Positions 11,373 through 22,500 of a stretch of DNA of 64,000 nt are shown in pieces. The stretch is from Vitrella brassicaformis. Its lineage: Eukaryota > Sar > Vitrellaceae. The notes beneath the pieces are model-generated. The model saw only the letters and a program-made list of their open reading frames with translations. It ran no database searches and was not told where the DNA came from. The translations under genes were made by a program, and so were the position numbers. Position 1 is the stretch's first letter; every line of letters starts with the position of its first letter. The DNA lies in assembly GCA_001179505.1 (NCBI GenBank), contig CDMY01000850.1, positions 16,341 through 80,340 of the forward strand, written 5' to 3'.

Positions 11373-12524
11373 CTACTGCACCGCATCGACCTGCATCGGA
11401 TAGCAAACCTGCCCCGGTCTCCCGTCGTGGACCACAGCCGCCTGTCCAGGCAGGTGATAGTGCACATGGTCACTGAACCGCCCCCCGCCGCTGCGCCGAT
11501 GCGTCTGCACGGAGAAGGCCGACTGTGAGCTGGTCTGGCTGAAGTCGCTCGATGCATCGCTGGTAGGGTCCCAATCACACGGGTCGTGGTCTCTGGGAGT
11601 GCGCATGCCCGATCTCCGCGGCCTCACGTCTCCGTAGAAGCGCTGCATCGTCTTGACAAGGTTGCCGTGCTCAGAGTGGTGGAGAAAAGGCTGCACGAAC
11701 GGCTTCCGGACCCCGATGCCAATGTGGTGAGATTGAGAGGGGAATCCCGCGCCGTGTCCATGGTGGACGACTTGCGGCTGCGAGGCTTGGGCCTGCGGCA
11801 GTCTGGTCGCCGTCGCCACCTTTGTACGATTCCCTGGCTCCCCGAATATGGGCGGGAGGTGCGTCGGCGGCCTGGAGTAGACACCGTCACCTTCCTGGTC
11901 TCGCTCAATCTCTCCCGGTAGCTGAAACGTGGCTGTCTCGGTCGGGGTGGAGCTTTTCCATCCACTGGGGTGGTGATGGTTGTCGGCAGCCGTGGTGCCG
12001 TCATGGCAGCTGTTTGGCAAATCGCTGGCCATGCCGATGATGGTGGCGTCGACGACAGAGCCGGGCACATGCATGGGTGCGCCCCTCAAGTGCCCAGTAA
12101 TGGGCGGCAGCGAGCCAACCTGCGACCCCTCTGCCACATCATCCCTCTTGTCTCCTCGATGGGATATGGGCGGGATGGGCTGCTCATCCGACGGCTCTCC
12201 GCCCGTGTTGTTGGTGACCGTGTTGCTCGTCTGGTTCGCCGCAGCCTCCCCCGATGAACGGTCTGAAGGCCCCACTGAGGGCCCTGTGGCCTCAACCTCA
12301 TCTCGGCTGCCCCGCCGCACACCCGTCTTGCGCAGTCCCCCGACGAACGATGTGTCTCTGTCTCCATCGCGTCGTCTTCTGTGTTTGCGGGGCGGGGGCG
12401 TGACGAATGTCCTTGCGGGGAGGGCCTTCCACACCAACAAATACAGCAGGAGGACGGCCACCCAGAAGAGGGCCCCGCCGAGGTAGCGAAGGGTCTGATC
12501 CGTCGCCCACTGGTAGTCACTCAT
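11373..12524 (-). CDS. single-TM protein with long disordered tail
   Basis: An uninterrupted 383-residue frame from the ATG at 12524. The N-terminus MSDYQWATDQTLRYLGG leads into one strong hydrophobic helix (LFWVAVLLLYLLVWKAL, about residues 19-35). The remainder is low complexity, rich in P, S, G, T, H and R, with no recognised domain. Upstream, an exon-like stretch (about 12866-12657) reads in phase through a GT-AG intron (12656-12537) into LRRIMSDYQW. It adds RALLKALSGATRLIDWQQAL and a second hydrophobic patch, so the true protein may start further 5'; ATGs at 12984 and 13003 are candidates but could not be joined with confidence. Function unknown. Convergent with the small mitochondrial-type gene and followed upstream by TCP11. 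Confidence 0.6.
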   Translation of the reverse strand: MSDYQWATDQTLRYLGGALFWVAVLLLYLLVWKALPARTFVTPPPRKHRRRRDGDRDTSFVGGLRKTGVRRGSRDEVEATGPSVGPSDRSSGEAAANQTSNTVTNNTGGEPSDEQPIPPISHRGDKRDDVAEGSQVGSLPPITGHLRGAPMHVPGSVVDATIIGMASDLPNSCHDGTTAADNHHHPSGWKSSTPTETATFQLPGEIERDQEGDGVYSRPPTHLPPIFGEPGNRTKVATATRLPQAQASQPQVVHHGHGAGFPSQSHHIGIGVRKPFVQPFLHHSEHGNLVKTMQRFYGDVRPRRSGMRTPRDHDPCDWDPTSDASSDFSQTSSQSAFSVQTHRRSGGGRFSDHVHYHLPGQAAVVHDGRPGQVCYPMQVDAVQ

Positions 12525-12866
12525 GATGCGACGCAGCTATGGATGGATGGATGGCTGAATGTCAGAGGACAACACGAGGGCGGAATGGGGGAGGAAAGGG
12601 GAGAGACGTCCAACAGCCTGTTGATAGAAGAGCCGATAGAGGAGCCGATAGCTCACTTCTAGAGCCTGTTGCCAGTCGATCAGCCTCGTGGCGCCCGAGA
12701 GGGCCTTCAGCAGCGCACGTGGCTCGGAAAAGCGTGACTTCGCATCTCTCCTGTAGCGTCGCCTGTCCCGCTTCTGCAGTAACGTCTCCAGTAATGCATA
12801 GTCCAGGAAACAGACCAGAAGCAGCGTTGAGTAGTGTGATGGTCTCGCCAAGCCGAGTGACTGCCG

Positions 12867-13478
12867 AGTGACCGTCGGAGGATGCGGATGGCAGTGGCAG
12901 TTTTTCCGAATCGGGGGGTTCGGTCCCTCTGTTGGGGGCCCTGCCGATCGCCGAGCTGCTCGGGCACGAATACATTTGCTGCATGGCCAAGCTTGTTTGT
13001 CATCGTCTCAGTGTCCCGTTTTCATAGCCCGTCCGTCCGTCCAAGCTACAGATCTCTCATCGAACAGCAGCAATCTATACACCCAATACCCATCCACGAT
13101 ATGAAGATACAAGACGTACGCGCACACAAACAGCCGTATCCCAGTCACATCATGAGTATCCCTTTCCCAAATAAGAGCAACATTGCCGATCGATGCACTA
13201 ATCTGATAGATATACCAATAGGCAGGCAGGCAGGCACAAACACACCAGGTCGGCAGGCGCCCAAACCATTGCAGGACACCCGTGTGTATCACCCACCCAC
13301 TCGCCTTTACGTCAACCACACACAACGACACCAATAGAGCAAAAGAGGGGATGCTTTATTTACCCCAAAAAGTGGATCAGCAAAGTAAGCCATACCAATA
13401 CCATGCCGCTGCCTGCCTTCGTATTTCGTCCATCCCCATCCATATGCTCACAAGCTGATTACCAAGCCGCGCTTTTCG
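12867..13478. other. unresolved intergenic / possible 5' exon region
   Basis: Between the TM-protein gene and TCP11. It may contain the true first exon of the minus-strand TM-protein gene (ATGs at 12984 and 13003). The rest has short GGCAGGCA repeats near 13221 and no supported gene. Confidence 0.4.
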
Positions 13479-15749
13479 TCACTCCTGGGCGGTCGCACTC
13501 TCGGCCGGACTGGTGTGGGCCGAGACGTAGTGGTCAAACCACAGCTTCCTGACACACACATCCAGCCAAGCCCCTCTGCTGTGTGAACGTCGATGGCGTC
13601 GTCCTTTTCGTTTCTCACTTGTAGACGAGTCCGTAGACCTGCCAGTGCCCCTCCAGCACACTCAACAGCTGCACTGTCGTCCGGTTGATCGCATCCACCG
13701 AGAACTTGAGCTCCCAGGGGCTATCGCCCATCGCTGTCGACGACAGAGGGAACGCCGCCTCCTCGTCCGGCCGGGAACCGCCACGTGCAGACATGGGTCT
13801 ACTCGGCGGGCGGCTGGCCGGCCGGCTGGGCGGTCTGCTGCCGGGTGTCGTGCGCGCGGTTAGGGCGCCCTCGACGGCCGTCTGGAAGGCGCCGAAGACA
13901 CGCTTGAGCAGCACTTGCAGCACGGCACTATCGCTCGCCAGACACTTGCGCAGCTTCTCCTTCGGACACAGAGAAGGGCAAACACCATGAGATTGCGAAA
14001 CATCTTATGACGTGTTAGGGGTGTTACCTTAAGGCTCTCTTTCTGTTCGTCGGCGAGGAGCGTAGGGCTTGGCGTCGCGGCGGACTGTGTGTCCTCGGGA
14101 ATGGCGGTCTGCGTCTGCTGCTGACGGGCATTCTCAATGATCACACGATCAATGCACAACACCAACACCTCACTGAGACCTGCACACATACGGAGAGACC
14201 ACATTTGAGTATCCCCATTGCTTGTCTGTCCTTCTCTCATGTTTTATTCCGATTCGCTCGCTCACTCGTGATGGATATGTGTGGCTCCTGCAGCGACGCT
14301 TCGACGGCCTTGTACACTTGCTCCACCAGCCCCTTGTCCGCCACTTGGCTGGGGAACAGGGGCGTCGCCAACACGGCCACCAGCGCCAGCACAGCCGCAC
14401 GCTGCAGGCCGTCCTGCACCCCGTGCAGACGCGACAAGTCCAGCCGCAGGGGCTCCGGGCAGTCGCCCATCTGCAGGGGCTTGTCGCTGGCTATGAGCTC
14501 GGCCATCCTCTGTACAAACACGGGGTACACTGGCGGCAGGGCAGCGGCGATCTCGGCTTGTGAGGGAGGGGCCGCGGATGGCGGGCTGGGCGAGCGGGGC
14601 AGCGTCAACGCGGGGGCGTCAGTGAAAAGGAAGGAGTTGGTGCGTGCCAGACCGATCTCGCCTGATGGACATCACACGCAACTGTCGGTGTGAATGTTGC
14701 TGTGCCTTCGCCCTACCCACTCACGCACCTCTGTCGAGCATCTTAGCGAAGTGCTGCTGCTCCATCTTCTGCCGCTGGATGCCGTTGATCTGACTCATGC
14801 GCCACTGCTGGATCTCGCTCTCCAATATGTCCAGCCGACTAAACAGGTACTTCAGGCTCTCGATAATGGCCAAATGAAACCCCTGGAGGAACGCGGCCGC
14901 GTCCTGCTCGCCAAGGCCGGCGAGCTTCTGCTGCATCTCGGTGAACCATTTGACGGTCTGCTCGTGTCTGAATGGCGACTCGAGGTCGTGCAGCGAGGTG
15001 ACGAGGAACCCGATGACGGACTGCAGGGCTGAGGGGTCGAATGTCTTGGTCTCTACTTGCTTCTTGACCAGGTCCAGGTCAAGACTCTCCAAGAACGCCT
15101 CGCGACGCTTCTCTGCGCCAGCCACAGCCACAGACAGACAGACAGATTGGTCTGTCTGCGTCATTCATGGGGGTGTTTGCTTCTCAGTACCAGGTATGTA
15201 TCTGGCCATGGTGTTTCTGAGCTCGTTGAGGTGCTGCAGGACGATGTCATACTGTGGCGGTGACTGGTCGAGGTACCACTGTGTGTTGTCCCAGAAGGCC
15301 TTCTTCATCGTCTCAGCCACCCTGTTGGCGAGCGCCTCCTCGCGATTCATGAGGCCCACGCCCTGCACGAGGCCGTGCTGGCTGATGCCGAACCCCTCGT
15401 TGACGCGCATGGCGTGCAGGTACATCCACTGGCTCGTCATCGAGTTGAGGGCCGCCGCATAGGCGTGGAGGTGGTCAAGGCCCTTCTCGCCATATCTCTG
15501 GCAAAACAGACACAGAATGATTCCCTCCATGCTTTCTCCTTTCGTGTGGTTCCTCTCTCTATGTACCTCTGCAAGTTGCGCCATCTTTTGTTTGAGGCTC
15601 TGGAGGTCCTCGGCCGTGGCGAAGCCGATATTGCTCGAGATTTTCTGCAGGAGGGCCTCACACTCCTTGACGAGGGGATCATTGGGAGCGACAACACCCT
15701 CAGCTGGTGACGGCTCAGTCGACGGGATAACAGGAGAGTTCGCTGACAT
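13479..15749 (-). CDS. TCP11-family protein
   Basis: Seven exons with agreeing phases: 15749-15567, 15497-15191, 15112-14729, 14661-14266, 14179-14028, 13959-13619, 13548-13479 (TGA). The middle matches the T-complex protein 11 domain: MKKAFWDNTQWYLDQSPPQY, DIVLQHLNELRNTMARYIP, ESLDLDLVKKQVETKTFDP, then GFLVTSLHDLESPFRHEQ (the family's second half has a similar L..P.RDE element). An N-terminal coiled-coil-prone segment (LLQKISSNIGFATAEDLQSL) precedes it. A Pro/Arg/Ser linker lies near the C-terminus (SRPPSRPASRPPSRPMSARG). In animals TCP11 members act in cAMP/PKA signalling of sperm; in fungi Sok1 suppresses PKA defects. A signalling role here is inference. Its start is 166 nt from the divergent RRP15 start. 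Confidence 0.8.
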
Positions 15750-15914
15750 CGTCGCAGCAAGCTGATGACACAGGAACCGCTCCGGTGAGGATCACGAGGC
15801 TATGGGGAGTGCCGAGAGGCCGCTACCAATCTCCGGGGCCCGCCGAACCAGTTGCGAGCCTGAGGTCTGTGAGCTTAGCTCGCAGAAGAACTCGTTTGCT
15901 CGAAGACAGGAACC
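15750..15914. promoter_or_regulatory. bidirectional promoter region TCP11/RRP15
   Basis: 165 nt between two divergent ATGs, GC-rich and without the microsatellites seen in introns. Shared promoter space is inferred from spacing; no motif is identified. Confidence 0.4.
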
Positions 15915-17333
15915 ATGTCCAAGCGAGGCCGACAGGAGGATGCTTTTGTGGAGGATGAGGAGATCGACGAAGATCATGCTAGCGATCTCGATGAAGAAGA
16001 TATCATGGATGAAGGCGTGGCAGACGGCGACGGAGATGAGGAAGAGGATGGCCTGATGGACGATGACCAAGGCGAGGAGGACGAGGACAGTGAGGATGAA
16101 CTCCAAGACGAAGAGATCGACGAGGAGCAGGTGGGCCACGACTCTCATGACAAAGATGGGATGGTATGGATGGATGCCTCATCTGCTGCGTGTGTGGCTG
16201 TAGGAAGCGCGTGACGCTGACATGGATCAATATGTCAGGGCCGAGGAGGCAGGTACGCTCGTCCCGGGATGAAGGCGCTGTCTGATCCATCCATTGTGTG
16301 TGTCGTCTAAACGTCTGCAGCCAAGATTGGGAGCGCCGTGGCCGAGTCTGGAGCCATCGTGCCCGTCAAGACCGAGCCATCGGCGGAGCTTGACAAGATT
16401 GCTTCGTGTAAGCACAAACAGGAATGTGGCTTCTCTTAGTACCTGGTGTTGCTCACCCAGCCATTTCTGAGATACTGTCGAGGCCCGTCAAGGGCAAGGG
16501 ACTCATGGCTGAGGTATCAAGGGCAAACCACAGGCAGGCCCTCGATTCACTGAGCACCCCACATTCTCGTTGGCGTGGTGTAGGCCCCTGTCCTCTCTGA
16601 AAGGAGAGACCTCCTGCAAGCCGTTGACGTACGTAGCGATTCCATGACACCTACAGCTTAGGCGTACCACTGACGGCTGTGGTGCGTGTGTGGTGCATGT
16701 GTGTGTGTTCAGGAGAGGCGTCAAGAGGAGAAGCTGCGGCGGCGGCTAGCGCACGAGAAGAAGAAGCTTCGGGAGGCCGCCCACCAGCCGGTGGATGTCC
16801 TGCAAAAGGACTTTGAGCGACAGCTCAAGAAAATAGCGACTAGAGGAGGTGAGTACAGCCGTGAGAGAGAACACACCCGCATGTTTGCTGATGTCGTCTG
16901 TCTATGCGTGTGTGTGTGTGTGTGTGTGTGTGCAGTGGTGAAGTTGTTCAATGCCGTTATGGACTACCGCCAAAGACAGCCGCGCATCGATGCAGAGCAC
17001 AAGAGAGAGGAGCTGAAGGAGAAAGCGAAAAGACACCAGCAGCACAAGGCGCGAAGGCTGGCCAAGAAGAGCAACGGTGAGGTTAGGAAGACGTGGGATC
17101 ACATTTGCCGACACACACACACATTTGTGTGTGCGCGCTATGTATGGGCAGTTGAGGCGGATGAGCGAGGGAAAAAGGCCTTCCTTGCTGTCCTCAACTC
17201 ATCCAAGAATGCCCCTCCTGCAGCCAAGGGCAGTGCATTCAATGTCAAAGAGCAGGTCAAGCAGGAGGACGTATCCTCCTCCAGCAAACAGATGGTGAAT
17301 GAAGCAGAATCTGGTTCTGGCCGACTTACTTAA
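15915..17333 (+). CDS. RRP15-like ribosome biogenesis protein
   Basis: Eight exons, all in phase: 15915-16130, 16204-16252, 16321-16407, 16461-16513, 16584-16628, 16713-16848, 16936-17076, 17152-17333 (TAA). The first exon is almost entirely acidic (runs such as DEEEDGLMDDDQGEEDEDS), as in nucleolar proteins. The Rrp15 domain follows: SISEILSRPVKGKGLMAEAP, SERRDLLQAVDERRQEEKL, then the diagnostic DFERQLKKIATRGVVKLFNA and MDYRQRQ. A basic coiled coil (HKREELKEKAKRHQQHKARR) comes next. Rrp15 is needed for processing of the 27S pre-rRNA and 60S assembly in yeast; the same nucleolar role is expected. The short exons (45 and 49 nt) are supported by phase and by continuity of the family pattern. 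Confidence 0.85.
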
Positions 17334-17589
17334 GTTGTCTTTCACGAGTCGTTGTTGGATCTCTGTGTGCAGGTCGTGTGATGGATAAATCACGCGCAGA
17401 ACAGTGAAGTGTGCCAGTGCCAGTGTGTACAGTGTGTGCCCGCCGTGTACGTGTGTCTGTGTGTGTATGCGTTGCTGTGTCTGTATGATTGACTGACACA
17501 TACATATGTGAATCAATCAATCGGCACTGCTTTGCTTGTCATTTCCGCTCGACTGACTGCAAACGACGCCGAATCGATCACAAGCAACG

Positions 17590-18385
17590 ATGATGGGCTG
17601 CAAGTACCTTCTGCTGCTCTTGGCTCTCGCTGTCGTGCCGCTCTCGTCTGCTCGCTCTCGCCTGCTGCCCGGCCTCGGCCTGTCGTCTGTGTTTGGTGGC
17701 GGTGGAGCCGCTGCACCGCCGGCGGGCATTGCACCAGAGGAGGAAGTCGCACCTGAAGGTCAGTCACACACAAACAGAACCAACACACTCCTAGCTGTCT
17801 CCCGTGCATCTGTGGCTGCATCTGTCTCTGTGTGTGTGTGTGTGTGTGTGTCAGAGGAGGCTGGTCCACTGACGTCTCTCGACTCGCTCATCGACGACCT
17901 GCACAAGGAAAGTGTGCGGCTCGATCAGGAGATAGCGGGTTTGAAGGTCCAGGGCGCGACGCTGCCCGAGGAGCGAGCACTGAAGACGCCCCTGCCTGAC
18001 GTCAAATCCACACTCGAAGCAGACAAGAGAGCCCCGCCCGCTGTCATCGTCGTCGGTCCGTCCACTCACACACAGCCAGCCATACACAGACAGACAGACA
18101 GATGAGAGACACAACCTCCCTCCCCGATCCACTCATGCATCAGAGCCCGAGGGTCCCTCAGCAGAGGAGCGGCTGGCAGCCCTCAAGAAGCGAGACTGCG
18201 AATACGAACGAGACCTCATCAAACTGCAGCAGGAAGGTCAGACAGGCAGAGAGACACGCAAAGGAGACACACACTCGTGCCGATGCATATGTGTGCGTGT
18301 CTCTGTGTGTGTGTGTTTAGAGGAGATGTTGCATCCGTCGGCAGCACACACACACACACACAGAGGAGGGAGGGACACCCCCCCA

Positions 18386-18416
<31 letters not shown>

Positions 18417-18958
18417 GTCTCTCATCAGAGGCAGCACGCCAGCGACCAGCGAGAGCACCAGCGATCTGATGAGAGACGAGGAAAGAGTCCTGGACGCGAT
18501 GATTTTGGTCGTCGGCCGGAACCTCAAGAGGCTCTTCGACGAGAGAGACAGACGCCTGCATGCCTCCCCGACAGCAGCAGCCCGTCTGGCCCGGGCGCCG
18601 TGCGTCGGGTAAGTCACAAGGACAGCTGAGAGGGGAGGAGGGACGGCTGTGTGTGTATGTCTATCTCCATACATTTGTGTGCAGTGGTGGTGCTCTGTCT
18701 CGTTTGGGCGGCGCGTCGAGTCTCTCTCTATGTCTATCTCCATACATTTGTGTGCAGTGGTGGTGCTCTGTCTCGTTTGGGCGGCGCGTCGAGTCTCTCG
18801 GCTATCGAAGACGACATCACACGGCTGCAGACACAACTGGCAGACCTGCAAAGGGTGAGTTCGTGGACACGGTGACCACACACACAACCTGCTACCCATT
18901 CGCTGTCTGTGTGTCTCTGTCTATGTGTCTGAGTCAGCGACGAGCGGCTCTCGGCTGA
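17590..18958 (+). CDS. secreted coiled-coil protein (left-arm copy)
   Basis: Six exons: 17590-17758, 17855-18055, 18144-18236, 18431-18608, 18758-18854, 18938-18958 (TGA), giving about 252 residues. A clear signal peptide (MMGCKYLLLLLALAVVPLSS) is followed by a Gly/Ala/Pro linker and helical segments likely to form coiled coils: SLIDDLHKESVRLDQEIAGL, AEERLAALKKRDCEYERDL and DDITRLQTQLADLQR. Exon 4 reads in frame only if the acceptor CAGAG at 18430 is used, two bases below the nearer CAG. No known family; an extracellular or endomembrane structural protein is possible. The gene from mid exon 1 onward is duplicated in inverted orientation at 24058-25285. Two acceptors exist for exon 5 because of a 73-nt tandem duplication. 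Confidence 0.68.
18657..18802 (+). repeat. 73-nt tandem duplication covering a splice acceptor
   Basis: Two consecutive copies with period 73 (starting 18657 and 18730) contain the end of an intron, its TTTGTGTGCAG acceptor and the first part of exon 5. The right-arm copy has a single unit. Using the second acceptor restores the frame seen in the right arm; use of the first adds 73 nt and shifts frame. Confidence 0.85.
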
Positions 18959-19167
18959 GTCATGTTGGAAGAGACACCGACAGACACAGACACAGACACA
19001 GACACAGACGTGTTGATGGACAGACGCGCGATGCATTTCAACTGAAGTGATATGTGAACGCTTACCACTTGCCCTTTTGTGTTATAGACAGATAGATAGA
19101 CAGATAGACAGATAGATAGATGGATAGATCCACGTTCTTTCTGTCGACGTTTCTCTTCGACATGCAG

Positions 19168-19340
19168 CTCGATCACACCCCCAGAATCTCTCACACGCTG
19201 AGGGTTCATATGTCTGCGCGTGTCTTTTTGGTCGGGTGTGGCTGGGAGGGAGGGAGGGTGGACTCATTTACTCATTTATTCGATCTTGTGTGCTCCACCA
19301 CACATATGCACAAATGGATGGAAGCACACACTCGATCACA
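19168..19340 (+). mobile_element. 163-nt insertion bounded by 10-bp direct repeats
   Basis: The ten bases CTCGATCACA occur at 19168-19177 and again at 19331-19340. The right arm has one near-copy (one mismatch) of this motif and lacks the 153 nt between them. This looks like a small insertion with a target-site-like duplication. Recombination between direct repeats that deleted the segment from the right arm explains it equally well. No terminal inverted repeats or coding capacity are seen. Confidence 0.45.
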
Positions 19341-19370
19341 AATAAGTCCGCGATGGAGACAGATAGCAAA

Positions 19371-19567
19371 TTGCCGCCATAGACACCCTCGCAAACCTCC
19401 ACAATGCACACACCACACACATACACAGCCGGCGCAGCACGAGCGAAAACGGCGAGCGGTGTGTCACGCAGCGCTTGCATTCACTCGCAATGCCATCATA
19501 TCTCATGTGTCAAGACCGAGACGGATCAGATGCGCAAGCATTCGTGGGAGATGTGTTGCTCTTTTCC
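19371..19567. other. short non-coding stretch inside the spacer
   Basis: Between the inner end of the left arm and the stop codon of the chimeric gene. CACACA-rich, nothing else recognisable. Confidence 0.4.
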
Positions 19568-22500
19568 CTAGTTGAGGCGCTTGTTGGGCATAAATGCATT
19601 CGTGAGGGCCGTGTGTGGGGCGGCGTGGTGGTGTAGGGGGTGGGTAAAGCGACGACACGCACGCACACGAGCCACATATACAGCCCACGCAAGCACTGCT
19701 GTCCATCGTGCACATGTGTGTATGGACCGATGAGTTCGGTCGATAGGGCTACGTCTGTGTGTCTCACAGATGCACTGTGGCAGCGCTGCGCTATCTACCT
19801 CCGCCACTTCGTCGTGGCCGTCCTCCTCCACCCCCACCTGGCACATATGGGGGGTGGAATGCACACAGCCATCCATCCATCGACCGATGACCCGCACAAT
19901 GAATGGAAGCAGCTGGTCTAACTTGACCCCTCCGCTGTCTCGCCTTCGTCCGTCATCCGCTGCTGCTGCTGCTGCTGCTGCTACTGGCGGGCTATCGTCC
20001 CACTCGTTCCCCAACTCGCCATCCACATCTGCACACACACACACACACACACACAGAAAAGGCACACACACATCCGGCTGGACACAAGACACACCCCGCT
20101 CACCCGCCCCCCTCTTGCCTGTGTTGGTGAACTCCACCATTGGCTCGCCATCGTCGTCGTCATCATGCTGCACACTGGGGCGCGGTGGGGCGGCGGCAGC
20201 TTCTGAGTGGGCCGATCGCTTGGCGTCAGCCTCGAAGAACGCCCTGCATCAATGGGGAGAGAGAGCGAAATGGACAAGAGCGGTGTGATGAATATGTGGC
20301 TTGGTAACACACTTGAGTTTCCGTCTCTCCTTGGCCTCCTCGTCCGCCTGGATCTTCTTGACCTCACGCAGCAACTTACTGCATCAAACAATACAAGCAG
20401 AGAGACAGACCATGAAATCGCGTTCGCCTTGGCTCCCTTCGTGCCCTCAATGTCTGCCTTCCCTGAGGCACCCACCTGAGTTCTGTGTCGTTGGGTGCGA
20501 TGTCTAGTGCCATGATGACGTCCCTCTTGGCCTCACCGAAGCCCTTGCACTCCAGATGGGCACGCGCACGGCGGTAGAGGGCCTTGACCAGGTGGGGGTC
20601 CACGGCCAGCACCTCCGTGCACCGGCGGATCGTCATGGCGTAGTCCTTCAACTCCAAATAACACGCCGCTGCAAGAAATCGACACAACAGACACACACAT
20701 GGTGTGGCGTATTGGGCGTTCGTGTGCCTGCTACGGGGATACCTCATTGAGTTTGCACTTGGTAGCCAGGCGGTTCCTCTCCTCCTCTATGGCGGGGCTG
20801 GGCGCCATAAAGGCGAGGAGGCGGGCTGCCTTCGTGTACTGTTGCAGGGCGTCCAGACACTCCCGCGACTTGAAGGATATGTTGCCCTGGTGCTTGCATG
20901 CCTCAGCCCTGTTGCCATCACACCAACACACAATAGATGGGTGTGAGTGTTTGCTCTCTGGTCCTAGTCACCCACTCGTCAAGTCGCTGTTTGGCCTCGT
21001 CTGTGGTGCCGATGGCCGGCGCTCCCTCGCCCTCTCCGTCGATCTCGTTCAACTCGTCCTGCTCCGAGTCGCCATCAATGTCTGCACACACACACACACA
21101 CACACATACATATGAGTAAGACACCTAGCAAGGCGGGCTGGACACACCACACAGACCACTTACCCTCACCACTATCGCCATCGTCCTCCTCCGAGTCACC
21201 ATCCATATCTGTACACACAAAACACACACCGATTCATCCGACCGACACACTGAGGTGGAGGCGGCTGGCTGCACACGCACCCTCATCAGCGACTTTCTCT
21301 TGCTGGTTGACCACCATGTCTGCGATGGTGCTGCCCAGCGGGCCGCCCACCAGAGAGGCGGTGGCGGGCCGGCGGTCCTTGAAGGCAGCCGATGCATCAC
21401 CTACTGGCGGCTCGTTGGTGACGACAGAAACAGTCACTGCATTCAGCAGAACAACACGTCAAAGGATGGCTCACTCAGCATATAATCTGCTATCTTGTTC
21501 CCTCACCTATGTTCGTCTTGTTCTGCGTGTTGTTGGGGAAGATACACAGATCGATCCATGCGACGAATGGTCTGTCGAACGGCGTCAGCAGCAGAGTCCG
21601 ATACTCGAGAGGGGGATGGCTACTGTCCACCCTGCTCGCCACGACGGCGGTGCATCCGTTAGGGGGCTGGTGGGGCGAGTGGTTGAGGAGGCCGTCCAGC
21701 ACACCGTCGTGAGCATGACTGAGGAGACCAACACATAACAGAGGAAGAGGCCCTGATGGATGGATCGATGTGTGTCTGTCTGAGTGTGGTGTTTCCTGCG
21801 TACCGGTCCACGTAAACCCATGGAGTGACGCCCCAATTCGCCACTGGAGGGGGCAGGATCACCCTCATGACGAAGGCCGACGCCGAGGCATCAGTGATCA
21901 CCTCAGCACCGGCCGTCCAGCTGCCCCCCTGCTCGCGGATTCGGCATGTGACGGGCGGGTTGCCGTTGATGGTGTGTGTGTGGTACGGGTGGGCGGGGGG
22001 GAGGGGGGGGTTGATGTCCAGCTCGAAGCCCGGCTCGTCCTTGATGGCACGCACACCGCCGCCCGGCTGGTCGAACAGCTCAAAACGGCCGTAGTGGCCG
22101 CCGAAGTTGACGTGTCTGCCGACCATCTTCCACAACGCAATCACACCCGCATCGGCCAAATACGCCTACACAGACAGACAGACAGACAGACAGCTGAGTG
22201 CCACCTACCCCGCCCCACGCTCATCTGCCCACCTGTTTGCTATCGTGACGCTGCATGTCGGCCACAGCCAGTGTGATCGGCAGCTGACAGAGGCCCCTCT
22301 GCCCCGCGAAGCGCAGCGCATTGGCCACCTCGGTCCACTGCTGCGTGTCCATCAGCCAAATGGCCTTCAACACGAGCTTGGTCTCCAGCTGCGAATCGAA
22401 TGCGATGATGCCGTGGAGCTGTTTGGCCGCCAGGCAGCGCCCCAGCCGATTGCGGAGGACGGCAGCCGAGAAGTCTATCTGCGATAGGAAGGCGGCCGTG

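Larger units (their letters stand above)
17672..19370 (+). repeat. left arm of 7.6-kb inverted repeat
   Basis: This segment matches the reverse complement of 23877-25285 almost base for base over long stretches; for example the block from 17855 to 18055 differs at only a base or two. It starts inside exon 1 of the coiled-coil gene and runs past its stop. Differences from the right arm include a 73-nt tandem duplication (18657-18802), a GATA-type expansion (about 19086-19130) and 163 extra nt at 19168-19330. Confidence 0.85.

Noticed and set aside
13008-13334. Minus-strand frame with hydrophobic stretches resembling a membrane protein
   Set aside because: No proper start or splice context, and the hydrophobic look derives from TGTGTG-type sequence.
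18321-18327. A 7-nt micro-exon in the coiled-coil gene to fix the frame before exon 4
   Set aside because: Using the acceptor two bases further on (CAGAG) restores the frame without a micro-exon and works equally in both copies.
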